Source: Actinomycetaceae bacterium
GTDB lineage: Bacteria; Actinomycetota; Actinomycetes; Actinomycetales; Actinomycetaceae
Assembly: GCA_030524055.1 (NCBI GenBank)
Contig: JAUNHH010000010.1
Span: 1-64,000 of the forward strand
DNA: 64,000 nt
Direction of reading: 5' to 3'
In this document: positions 24,605 to 31,350 of the stretch, one piece after another
Numbering within the stretch: the stretch's first letter is position 1
Layout of the letters: the number at the start of each line of letters is the position of its first letter
Program-made: the position numbers and the translations under genes
The notes under the pieces: model-generated
The model's input: the letters and a program-made list of their open reading frames with translations, nothing else
What the model was told of the DNA's origin: nothing
Database searches by the model: none

Positions 24605-25166
24605 ATACGTGGGCTCCACTGCTGTCATGCGTGAAGCCCACAATGTTTATTACACGGGCGCAGGCTCACTCATCAAAATCGAACCCATCAGCATCGGCTG
24701 CCTTAATGAACTCAGTAATTGTGGCCTCATCATCCAAATACGGAGTGAGCACCACAGCGAGAGCCTCCATATCTTTCCGTGAACCACGAGCGCGATATTC
24801 GCCACCTTCAGGATCAGCATCCACCTCTTTGGAGATAATGCCAAGCTCCGTTAAACGGCGCACAACTCCATTCCAAAAGTAGCCATTGGGTTCGTATCCA
24901 AGCTCCGCAATAGTCGAACTCGTCCTTGGATCACCAGCATCAATAACCAGAAAGGTCCACGAATCAGTGTCGCTAGTAATGTCCTCGATCCGAATAACGG
25001 AAGAATATTCAGCCATGAAAGTCCCTTTCATCAATGGTGGCTTTCTGCGTTGATCGCAGACTCAGTCTAAATAGCTCCACCCACATTTAACTGATCACAG
25101 CTGTCGCAAAGCTGCCACACTCACCCTGATAGATGAAGGCTGATATAACAGCCGCGCCCCGCCCTC
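24605..25166. repeat. 562-bp segmental duplication, unit 2
   Basis: The second unit carries immunity-like copy C and a decayed copy of the nusB terminator. It ends with the same CCGCGCCCCGCCCTC boundary, here followed by AT instead of GA. Gene B and about 570 bp of unrelated sequence separate the two units. Confidence 0.85.
24666..25016 (-). CDS. Imm51-like immunity protein, copy C
   Basis: A 116-residue near-duplicate of copy A (MAEYSSVIRIEDITSDTDSW..., GYEPNGYFWNGVVRRLTELG, DADPEGGEYRARG, FIKAADADGFDFDE). Differences are scattered and mostly conservative, and the frame is intact, which suggests the copy is still under selection. The start at 25016 has AAAGGG 8 bases upstream; an alternative ATG lies at 25034. 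The upstream region is also duplicated, so A and C probably share regulation. Function is inferred only from the Imm51-like pattern. Confidence 0.55.
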   Translation of the reverse strand: MAEYSSVIRIEDITSDTDSWTFLVIDAGDPRTSSTIAELGYEPNGYFWNGVVRRLTELGIISKEVDADPEGGEYRARGSRKDMEALAVVLTPYLDDEATITEFIKAADADGFDFDE

Positions 25167-25180
25167 ATAAAAACCAATGT

Positions 25181-26161
25181 TTAGGAGCGTGAACGCAAGG
25201 AACGGGCATTGGCATAGCCCACTGCTCGGGCGGCTTCATCCCAACTCCACCCCGCATCATGAAGCTGAGTCGCACGCTCGGCTCGAATGGCGGAAAGATA
25301 GGCATTCGGCGTCATCCCCGTGGCTGCCACAAAGTGACGGGACAGGGTCCGACTACTCACCCCTAAACGCTGAGCAATCTGCCCTAATGTTCCAGGATCA
25401 TGCTCGACATCGTCCAAGATGTCCTGGGCACGATGGGCTAGATCATCCATATGATCGCGATGCATTAACATCACTGAATGTTGGGTAGCGTTGCCTGGAC
25501 GCCACGCGGGAACCACCAGGGTGCGCGCCACCTTCGCAGCAACCGCGGGCCCTAGATCATGCGCGACCAGATGCAAAGACAGGTCAATCCCACTAGCTAT
25601 CCCAGCTGAAGTGTGTAGACGCGGCGCGCAGGTAAATAACACATCGGCAGCCACCGACACTTTCGGGTAGGCGGCCAGGTAGGGGAGGAGCCCGTGGTGG
25701 GTTGTCACCGTCTGCCCGCGCAGAATCCCAATCTCTGCCAGCGCCAAGGAACCCGCGCAAATACTGGCCACATGCCCACCCGATTCCCAGTGCTTCCTAA
25801 TGTGAGCGAGTTGCTGGGCGCTAAATCCGCCCTCTGTGGGAATACGATCAGGCGGCGGTGTTCCCGGTCGCACCTGCCTGCGCAGTGCCACATCCTGCGC
25901 TACCTTCCACCCGGGCACAATCACTAGATCCTGAGGCCTTAATGTTGGCCACAAATGCGACCCCTGGACGGTTATCCCCTGATATGTCGGGGAAAGCTCG
26001 GTATCTGCGTAATAGTGCAGCCTATAGGGAAGTGATCCGCCGGAATCGTTCACGACGTCATTAGCGCTGGAAAAAACCTGCGCTGGCCCAGCAATATCGA
26101 GAATATGTGCCTGGGCAGGAAGCACAATCACAATATGTCTGGGCCAGCGCAGATGAGTCAT
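25181..26161 (-). CDS. GlxA-type transcriptional regulator (DJ-1/PfpI domain plus AraC HTH)
   Basis: A 326-residue regulator. The N-terminal half (about 1-200) is a DJ-1/PfpI-like domain: HIVIVLPAQAHILDIAGPAQVF, DLVIVPGW, and the nucleophile elbow HVASICAGSLALAEIGIL with Cys. The C-terminal half is an AraC-type double HTH: LGQIAQRLGVSSRTLSRHFVAATGMTPNAYLSAIRAERA and SWDEAARAVGYANARSLR. The chain stops soon after the second HTH (SRS), slightly shorter than usual. The ligand is unknown; relatives sense amines or small metabolites. Its ATG overlaps the stop of the upstream cysteine hydrolase gene (ATGA), so it probably regulates that pathway. Confidence 0.85.
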   Translation of the reverse strand: MTHLRWPRHIVIVLPAQAHILDIAGPAQVFSSANDVVNDSGGSLPYRLHYYADTELSPTYQGITVQGSHLWPTLRPQDLVIVPGWKVAQDVALRRQVRPGTPPPDRIPTEGGFSAQQLAHIRKHWESGGHVASICAGSLALAEIGILRGQTVTTHHGLLPYLAAYPKVSVAADVLFTCAPRLHTSAGIASGIDLSLHLVAHDLGPAVAAKVARTLVVPAWRPGNATQHSVMLMHRDHMDDLAHRAQDILDDVEHDPGTLGQIAQRLGVSSRTLSRHFVAATGMTPNAYLSAIRAERATQLHDAGWSWDEAARAVGYANARSLRSRS

Positions 26162-26703
26162 GAGCAGAATTCAGCCACAGTAGTAATCCGGGCAAAACGG
26201 CCCGAAAGTGCGGCCGCGGTGCGTTCGGTAATGTCCTTGGGGCTCAGGGTTGCCAAACCATCTGCTGTGGGCAGAGGGTGGGTAGCGCAGGCGTCAATAA
26301 CCACTTCAACGGAATAGCCCATGTCAGAGGCAATACGGGCAGTCGTTTCCACACATTGTTCCGTGCGGATCCCGGCGATGGTCAGGTGCGTAACGCCAGC
26401 GCGGCGAAGTTGTTGGTCAAGATTCGTTGTCGTGAAGGCATTGTGGCTGGTTTTTATGACGCTCAGGTCTGTGGCTTGGTTGTGCAGTTCAGGGAGGAGG
26501 ACCACATGCCCACTATCCATATCGAATGGACCTTTGCTGCCGGGAGCCGTGTGCAAAACCCACACAATCAGGTCACCGCGACTGCCCGCTGCATCAACCA
26601 GGGTATTACAGCGCTCGGCAATGTCAGGGGGAGAAATAGTCGCCCAGGATTCGTCTTTACGGAATGATTCCTGGACGTCAATAATGATCACCGCGTTCTT
26701 CAT
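26158..26703 (-). CDS. Isochorismatase-family cysteine hydrolase
   Basis: A 181-residue hydrolase of the isochorismatase/nicotinamidase superfamily. The Asp-Lys-Cys triad is visible: AVIIIDVQESF (Asp), LSVIKTSHNAF (Lys) and IRTEQCVETTARIASD (Cys), with the cis-peptide motif THLTIAGIRTEQC. The substrate is not clear; the family hydrolyses amides such as nicotinamide or N-carbamoyl compounds, or isochorismate. ATG 26703 is chosen; an upstream in-frame TTG at 26724 overlaps an intergenic copy of the iterated word. It is translationally coupled to the downstream GlxA-type regulator. Confidence 0.85.
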   Translation of the reverse strand: MKNAVIIIDVQESFRKDESWATISPPDIAERCNTLVDAAGSRGDLIVWVLHTAPGSKGPFDMDSGHVVLLPELHNQATDLSVIKTSHNAFTTTNLDQQLRRAGVTHLTIAGIRTEQCVETTARIASDMGYSVEVVIDACATHPLPTADGLATLSPKDITERTAAALSGRFARITTVAEFCS

Positions 26704-26723
26704 GGCGTCTATTTTTTCCTTCA

Positions 26724-26735
26724 ACGAGGGCGGGG
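26724..26735 (+). repeat. Iterated 12-mer, intergenic, left arm of inverted pair
   Basis: Exact plus-strand copy upstream of the cysteine hydrolase gene. With 26844-26855 it forms inverted arms of about 14 bp enclosing some 105 bp that contain no gene. Confidence 0.85.
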
Positions 26736-26843
26736 GCCAGGTATGAGACAGACTCCGAGCGGAACAATCAGGTCATAGCTAGGCAGCTCGCAGCACGCGG
26801 GTAGCTGACACTGCTCAACCGGGTTGCGCAGGTAGTGGCGAGC

Positions 26844-26855
26844 CCCCGCCCTCGT
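26844..26855 (-). repeat. Iterated 12-mer, intergenic, right arm of inverted pair
   Basis: Exact minus-strand copy just beyond the DUF2249 stop codon. On its own strand it is preceded by CCCATTG, fitting the longer consensus. Confidence 0.85.
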
Positions 26856-26866
26856 CAATGGGAAAC

Positions 26867-27154
26867 TCAGACGCTGGTACGCGTGACCTTCACATCCCAC
26901 GCTTCTGGTCCGTCAACGAGAACCTCATATTCCCATTCCCCAGGAATGGCGCTGATCTGAGCAAGCAGCGGACGGGGCAGGTGTGGCGCTCGAATAACAA
27001 AGGATTCGCCCGCCCCCATGGACATTGCCACGCCAAGGACCGCTGCGTGCCGGATTTTATGGGGAATAGCGATGGCGTCGATAACGGGAAGTTCATTGTC
27101 ATCATGACATCCGCAGGAATGGGAAACCTCGGTGATGGGAAGCTCAACAGTCAT
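26867..27154 (-). CDS. DUF2249 domain protein
   Basis: A 95-residue protein. After an N-terminal Cys/His cluster (SHSCGCHDD), residues 25-95 match the DUF2249 pattern: VIDAIAIPHKIRHAAVLGVAMSMGAGESFVI, HLPRPLLAQI and the ending EYEVLVDGPEAWDVKVTR. The family is related to TusA-like sulfur-carrier folds and is found with nitric oxide or redox stress genes in other bacteria. The CxC pair might bind a metal. GGAGGAAAA directly precedes the ATG. It is transcribed divergently from the RclC-like gene. Confidence 0.75.
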   Translation of the reverse strand: MTVELPITEVSHSCGCHDDNELPVIDAIAIPHKIRHAAVLGVAMSMGAGESFVIRAPHLPRPLLAQISAIPGEWEYEVLVDGPEAWDVKVTRTSV

Positions 27155-27214
27155 TTTTCCTCCTTAATCTCGTGGGGGAAATCCCACATTACTTCACCCT
27201 AAAGGAGTATTTAT

Positions 27215-27241
27215 ATGCGCGCTAGCGGAAGGGGAATATAG
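27215..27241 (+). CDS. Possible 8-codon leader peptide
   Basis: AAAGGAG at 27201-27207 precedes ATG 27215 by 7 bases and the frame reads M-R-A-S-G-R-G-I then TAG. It lies 94 bases upstream of the RclC-like start. The site is as strong as any in the window, so it may be a translated leader, but it could be chance. Confidence 0.25.
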   Translation: MRASGRGI

Positions 27242-27334
27242 CGACAGGACTTGTGGCCTGATGGTGCGGAAAAGTATCTACTACTGTTCGCTATGACCGA
27301 CACACAGGCCATATTGTTCAGCGAAAGGCTTACC

Positions 27335-27964
27335 ATGGCGAAAGCTTCATCTTCCGCGATTGACAAAGCGTTAGTTTCCATTGCCGGAATCGACCGTATT
27401 GCGAAACTCCTTTTACGTATTGGCGTGGCAATCGTCTTTTTGTGGATTGGCGGACTCAAGTGGATTAAATACGAGGCCGACGGCATTATTTACTTCATTG
27501 CCAACTCGCCGTTAATGCGCTGGATGATTGCCGATCCTGACAACTACAAGCCGCATATGAATGCCGAAGGCACTCTGGTGGAAGCCAATCGTGCATGGCA
27601 CACAGCAAATGGCACCTATGGAGTGTCGATCTTTATTGGCGTCGTGATTGTCACCATTGGCGTGCTGGTTCTAGCTCACTATATTCACCCGGGCATTGGT
27701 GTAGTTGGCGCAATCGGCGTGATTTTCTTCTCCGTGGTGACACTGTCTTTCCTTATTACTACTCCTGAGGTGTGGGTGGCAGCCCCTAAGGAAGGTTTAG
27801 CTGATGCGGATCTTGGATTCCCCTTCCTTAATGGACGCGGACGTCTTGTCATTAAAGACTGTATTCAGATGGGTGCTGGCTGGGTTCTTCTGGTCGATTC
27901 CGCACGCGTGTGGTTGAAACGTAAGGGAATTAGCTTCTCTGATTCTCTGGTGCGTTCCGCCTAA
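27335..27964 (+). CDS. rclC: RclC/YkgB-family membrane protein (DUF417)
   Basis: A 209-residue membrane protein closely following the YkgB/RclC pattern: LLRIGVAIVFLWIGGLKWIKYEADGI, FIANSPLMRWM, AWHTANGTYGVS, VVTLSFLITTPEVWV, the GFPFLNGRGRLVIKD segment, VLLVDSARVWLKRK. Four hydrophobic helices are visible. In Escherichia coli RclC belongs to the reactive-chlorine resistance operon under RclR; the molecular function is unknown. ATG 27335 is preferred because AAAGG lies 6 bases upstream and alignment to the family starts about ten residues later; an in-frame ATG also lies at 27293. The gene stands alone with its own terminator. Confidence 0.85.
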   Translation: MAKASSSAIDKALVSIAGIDRIAKLLLRIGVAIVFLWIGGLKWIKYEADGIIYFIANSPLMRWMIADPDNYKPHMNAEGTLVEANRAWHTANGTYGVSIFIGVVIVTIGVLVLAHYIHPGIGVVGAIGVIFFSVVTLSFLITTPEVWVAAPKEGLADADLGFPFLNGRGRLVIKDCIQMGAGWVLLVDSARVWLKRKGISFSDSLVRSA

Positions 27965-28057
27965 TATTCACGAGGCCGGGGCAGATGCATAGAGAAAACC
28001 TACTGCCTGCATTAACGGCCCAACTGGCGCGCGACCCAATGCGCATATAAATGCAGA

Positions 28058-28099
28058 ATGCGGCTCCAAGTACATGGCGACTTGGAGCCGCATTTTTAT
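28058..28099 (+). terminator. Rho-independent terminator
   Basis: A perfect 13-bp stem, ATGCGGCTCCAAG / CTTGGAGCCGCAT (28058-28070 and 28081-28093), followed by TTTTTATT. It ends the RclC-like transcript. A one-mismatch copy of the iterated word lies at 27970. Confidence 0.88.
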
Positions 28100-28173
28100 T
28101 GTGCCCATTTGAGACTAGCGGTGCGGGGCGGAGGAGAAAAGGGGATATGTGACCGCCCACCACGTTGAAGCAT

Positions 28174-28581
28174 CTAATTCCCAATGTAGCTATCGGCATA
28201 CTCTTCCGACGGGGGAATGGGCTGGATAATATCCACCAGGACAGCATCTGGGCCACTGATAATGAAATGACGTTGGCCAAAAGCTTCGTCTTTAAGGGGA
28301 GCAATTTCCTGATAATCTCCCGCGGTGATCAGACGCGAATACACTGCATCGACATTATCGACTTCGAAGTTAATGATGACTCCCTGGGGCAGCTTGCGCG
28401 ATTCTTCGGGAATCGTTTCGTGATCATAAGCGAGTAGAGCGAGTTCATGTGCCCCTTTGCGCAGACTGACATACCAGTCAGATTCAAAAACGACCTCCAT
28501 TTCTAGGGCGTCAATGTAGAAGGCGCTGGCACGGGCAACGTCTGCGGTCATTAAAACGGGGTAGAGGCTGGTCATGGACAT
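28174..28581 (-). CDS. VOC-family (glyoxalase-fold) protein
   Basis: A 135-residue protein with the betaalphabetabetabeta pattern of the vicinal oxygen chelate superfamily: LYPVLMTADVARASAFYIDALEMEVVFESDWYVSLRKG, then INFEVDNVDAVYSRLITAG, ending GPDAVLVDIIQP. Glu or His metal ligands are not fully conserved, so a binding or resistance role (bleomycin-binding style) is as likely as catalysis. AAGGAGG before ATG 28581 decides the start over a longer in-frame extension. It is divergent from the TetR gene with two palindromes between them, so that regulator probably controls it. Confidence 0.8.
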   Translation of the reverse strand: MSMTSLYPVLMTADVARASAFYIDALEMEVVFESDWYVSLRKGAHELALLAYDHETIPEESRKLPQGVIINFEVDNVDAVYSRLITAGDYQEIAPLKDEAFGQRHFIISGPDAVLVDIIQPIPPSEEYADSYIGN

Positions 28582-28600
28582 CTTTTCCTCCTTGGGTAGT

Positions 28601-28621
28601 TTACGTACACTGTGTACGTAA
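28601..28621. promoter_or_regulatory. TetR operator palindrome 1
   Basis: TTACGTACAC-T-GTGTACGTAA is a perfect 10-bp inverted repeat around one central base, in the 83-bp gap between the divergent VOC and TetR genes. It lies 20 bases upstream of the VOC start, placed to block its promoter. Confidence 0.75.
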
Positions 28622-28633
28622 GTAAGGTCAGTA

Positions 28634-28652
28634 TACATACATGGTGTATGTA
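28634..28652. promoter_or_regulatory. TetR operator palindrome 2
   Basis: TACATAC and GTATGTA form a 7-bp inverted repeat with a 5-base centre. Its centre is 32 bp, about three helical turns, from that of palindrome 1. It overlaps TATACAT, a likely -10 element for the TetR gene, which suggests autorepression. Confidence 0.65.
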
Positions 28653-28664
28653 AAGGAGCGTGTG

Positions 28665-29246
28665 ATGCCTCGAATGTCAGCTGCTGATGCGGCACGAACT
28701 GCGGAATTAATCCTGGATACTGCGACAGAACACTTCGCCTCTCAAAGTTATGCGGAGGTGTCATTGGAATCTATTGCGGCCGGCGCAGGGGTGACGCGCG
28801 GCGCGGTGTACCACCACTACTCGTCGAAGAACAAGCTTTTTGCTGCGGTGGCGGCCAGACTGCATAGCCGAATTGCCGATGCAGTGGCGAGGGCGGCGGC
28901 AGGTGCTAGGAGTGATTCTTTTGCTGCGATTAAAGCCGGGTCTCATGCTTTTCTTGATGCCATTACTGCTGGGCCTGCGGCACGGGTGTTGTTGATTGAG
29001 GCACCTGCGGTTATTGGGTGGGATGCGTGGCGCGACCTTGATGCGCAGGGCTCGCAAAAACTCCTGGAAGAGGGTCTGCGCGAAATGGGAATAGGGGAGG
29101 GGATTGTCGAGGCCCTCACTATTCAACTGTCCGGGGCAATGAATGAAGCAGCCATCTGGGTAGCACGCCAGAAAAATCGCCGAGTAGCACTAAAGAAAGC
29201 ACATGAGGCACTAGATGTGTTGCTAGCGGTACTTGAAAGGGAATAA
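28665..29246 (+). CDS. TetR-family transcriptional regulator
   Basis: A 193-residue repressor. The N-terminal HTH is typical: AELILDTATEHFASQSYAEVSLESIAAGAGVTRGAVYHHYSSKNKLFAAV. The C-terminal helical domain (about 65-193) is the ligand-binding and dimerisation part, with no recognised ligand. ATG 28665 (MPRMSAAD) has AAGGAG 7 bases upstream. It is divergent from the VOC protein gene and two palindromes lie between, the standard arrangement for local control of a resistance gene. Confidence 0.88.
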   Translation: MPRMSAADAARTAELILDTATEHFASQSYAEVSLESIAAGAGVTRGAVYHHYSSKNKLFAAVAARLHSRIADAVARAAAGARSDSFAAIKAGSHAFLDAITAGPAARVLLIEAPAVIGWDAWRDLDAQGSQKLLEEGLREMGIGEGIVEALTIQLSGAMNEAAIWVARQKNRRVALKKAHEALDVLLAVLERE

Positions 29247-29271
29247 AGGAAGCTCTGTGGAGCCTCGGCTT

Positions 29272-29490
29272 TTAGTCAAACTGCCCCGACAGGGACGTCC
29301 TTAGGGAATCCCTAGTTAGGCACAGACGGAGAATACCGACTTTGCACTGGCGATAGTCAGCAGTGAACTCATCGGCAACTTTAGCCAGGTTATATACACC
29401 AGCAACCCGCACCTGCGGTCGCCCATGACCAAGCTGCTCAATAGCAGCATTCAAACGAGCCTCAGCCTCAGTTAACACCCGGATACCCAC
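29272..29490 (-). pseudogene. Truncated relative of the pentapeptide-repeat protein
   Basis: An open frame of about 72 codons. Residues 8-57 (TEAEARLNAAIEQLGHGRPQVRVAGVYNLAKVADEF...) clearly match residues about 96-150 of the protein encoded just upstream (REAEERLAKAVEQLGSESPQVRIAAVYAATNVADTY...). The transmembrane part and the pentapeptide repeats are absent. It is probably the remnant of a tandem paralogue, although expression of a short regulatory helix domain cannot be excluded. The only apparent start is a GTG at 29490. Confidence 0.6.
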
Positions 29491-29493
29491 CCT

Positions 29494-30897
29494 TTAAGTA
29501 TCCGTGATCTCAAAGCCGAGAACTTCTCGAAGCTCCAACTTGGGATGCGGGCTCCGATCAACTACAGTCCCGTTATTGTTGAACTTTGCCCATTGCGCAC
29601 CAGAGGGAAGTTGTTTGTCTCCAACAACTTCCAACACGTCGGCAAACTTGAATGGGTCATTTTCCCCTTCGTACTGATCGGGAAAATAGGTCTCATAAAA
29701 GGAGTACTTTCCCAGGAACTTACTGTCCGCGAAATAAATACCAACTCCATACAGTATGGTACGCCCAACTTTGTACATGTTGCCAGCATCCAGAAGTCTA
29801 AACGTGTTTGAGAATTTGACCCTGATGAAATTTGCTTCCCCCCGGAAAGTGACCTTATAGAAATCCGCTACGCCCATAAAATGCGCCCGAGCAAACTTTA
29901 CATCTCCACAAAACTCGCTCCGGCGGAATATGGCATCCCCCAAAAACTTAACTTGGGCGAAACTGATACCCTTTGCAACGCACATCTCACGCATACTTAT
30001 ATGTTCGCGGAAAATCGCTTTATCGAATGATACGTGATCCTTAAATGTTGACCCGTCAAATTCCGTTCTCCCACTAATGAATTCGGCTCTCTCAAATAAG
30101 ACGTTGCCACGAAATTCACATTGTTTAGCACGCAAGGGCTCCCAAAACTTTGTTCCGCGAAAGTTGGCCTCAGAAGAAAAGGAGCTGGCGTTTAAATTTA
30201 CCTTAACGAAGACGGTATTTTCAAATGTCACCTCCGCTTGAAAAACACAGTTGCTCAAATCTAGTGTTTCGGAAAAGATGGCGCCTTCAAGTGAAAGCCC
30301 ACAATGGCTCCATGAAGGTGACCGTTGCCCGCTGTCCCCGCAGTTCTGAAGATAATGCGACCGCAATACCTTTAGAATTGTTGACTCAACCGCACCATCT
30401 TGCGATTCGTATTGTTCTTTACCATCCTCGCCCTCTACCCATTTTCCGCGTTGAGTGCGCAAATAGCCGCAAAGAATATCTACTACTCGCTGCTTGTAGT
30501 CACCCAAATATGTATCAGCTACATTCGTGGCGGCGTATACAGCAGCAATCCTTACTTGAGGAGATTCGCTTCCCAACTGCTCCACGGCCTTTGCCAGGCG
30601 TTCCTCTGCTTCTCGCCGGTCAGCACGTTCCTCTTCACGCTCTGCGCTGGAGCGTTCTCGGTACTTGATTACAAGGTATGCAACAGCACCAATCCCGCCG
30701 ATCATGGTCAGGGCAATTCGCACTCTTTCAAGAGGATCGCCTACGTTCTGCCCTATGCGCCAGATACTGACAGCACGCTCCCAACTCCAAAGTTCACCTT
30801 CTCCCCAAATCCAGCCAAGAAGGGTAAACAGCACCAGTGCAGCGATTGCCCACCCAAAGATAGTGACGAAGAGCTTCCAGTTCAGGGGGTTTTTCAT
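29494..30897 (-). CDS. Membrane protein with pentapeptide repeats
   Basis: A 467-residue protein. Two transmembrane helices lie at about 9-32 and 60-78 (LFVTIFGWAIAALVLFTLLGWIW; ALTMIGGIGAVAYLVIKY). A charged coiled-coil stretch (about 80-108: RERSSAEREEERADRREAEERLAKAVEQL) precedes an armadillo-like helical segment. From about 205 to 400 come repeats of the A(D/N)LXX type (LDLSNCVFQAEVTFENTVFVKVNLNASSF...), which stack into a right-handed beta helix. Its base composition is lower in GC than the neighbours, suggesting acquisition. Proteins of this layout occur in actinobacterial accessory regions with no known function; membrane-anchored effector or defence roles are guesses. A fragment of a second copy follows it. 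Confidence 0.8.
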   Translation of the reverse strand: MKNPLNWKLFVTIFGWAIAALVLFTLLGWIWGEGELWSWERAVSIWRIGQNVGDPLERVRIALTMIGGIGAVAYLVIKYRERSSAEREEERADRREAEERLAKAVEQLGSESPQVRIAAVYAATNVADTYLGDYKQRVVDILCGYLRTQRGKWVEGEDGKEQYESQDGAVESTILKVLRSHYLQNCGDSGQRSPSWSHCGLSLEGAIFSETLDLSNCVFQAEVTFENTVFVKVNLNASSFSSEANFRGTKFWEPLRAKQCEFRGNVLFERAEFISGRTEFDGSTFKDHVSFDKAIFREHISMREMCVAKGISFAQVKFLGDAIFRRSEFCGDVKFARAHFMGVADFYKVTFRGEANFIRVKFSNTFRLLDAGNMYKVGRTILYGVGIYFADSKFLGKYSFYETYFPDQYEGENDPFKFADVLEVVGDKQLPSGAQWAKFNNNGTVVDRSPHPKLELREVLGFEITDT

Positions 30898-31153
30898 CTA
30901 GACCAGTACCTTCGCCATCTGAACCCACCTCATCTCGTAGGCCTTTTTCTTTACGCTAGCGAGTCATCGCCCGTGGAAACTATCTTAACTGCGGTTTTGC
31001 ACTTTGTGAGCCACCCCAGTGTGAGTAGATTTCTCTGCAGTCACTAAATTTCACGCCGCGCCTTTCTAAGTAAAAAAGAAGCAGCATCTAGGTTGCCATC
31101 CGTCTAAGTCACTTCCACCATAGGAACTAGGGCAGAACCTGTGACAGTACTAG

Positions 31154-31165
31154 CCCCGCCCTCGT
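31154..31165 (-). repeat. Iterated 12-mer upstream of pyr operon
   Basis: Exact minus-strand copy. On its strand it is preceded by CCATTG, as in the longer consensus. Confidence 0.85.
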
Positions 31166-31319
31166 CAATGGAGAAGTGGGGCGGCATTCCCGCAGGGAAA
31201 CTCCCCGAGCAAGCCCACCGCGAACTCCCGCCACCCACCCAACCCACCAAATGGACACCTCCGCCGCACTCGACCTAACTCCCGCTACCATTGCCTGCGG
31301 AGATTCGATTCCTTTAAGG

Positions 31320-31338
31320 CCCGTCCAGAGAGGCGGGG
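31320..31338 (+). promoter_or_regulatory. PyrR-binding hairpin overlapping the pyrR ribosome site
   Basis: The RNA CCCG-U-CC-AGAGA-GG-CGGG forms a short stem (CCCG/CGGG, CC/GG) with a bulged U, and carries the CCAGAGAGGC loop recognised by PyrR in Bacillus attenuators. It ends 3 bases before the GGAGG site of pyrR (31341-31345). As described for mycobacteria, UMP-bound PyrR could bind here and block translation of its own operon. No terminator/antiterminator pair is visible, so translational control fits better than attenuation. Confidence 0.75.
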
Positions 31339-31350
31339 AAGGAGGTCCAT

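Larger units (their letters stand above)
30898..31350. other. 453-bp gene-free region upstream of the pyr operon
   Basis: No convincing gene. It holds the divergent promoters for the pentapeptide-repeat gene and the pyr operon, one exact copy of the iterated word at 31154, a C-rich strand stretch (31195-31300) and, at its right end, a PyrR-type hairpin. Confidence 0.6.

Noticed and set aside
26158-26161. Frameshift between the cysteine hydrolase and the GlxA-type regulator
   Set aside because: The ATGA overlap is a normal translational coupling; both proteins are complete.
29494-30897. Pentapeptide protein as a quinolone-resistance (Qnr/MfpA) protein
   Set aside because: It has membrane helices, a coiled coil and irregular repeats, unlike the compact soluble Qnr/MfpA dimers.
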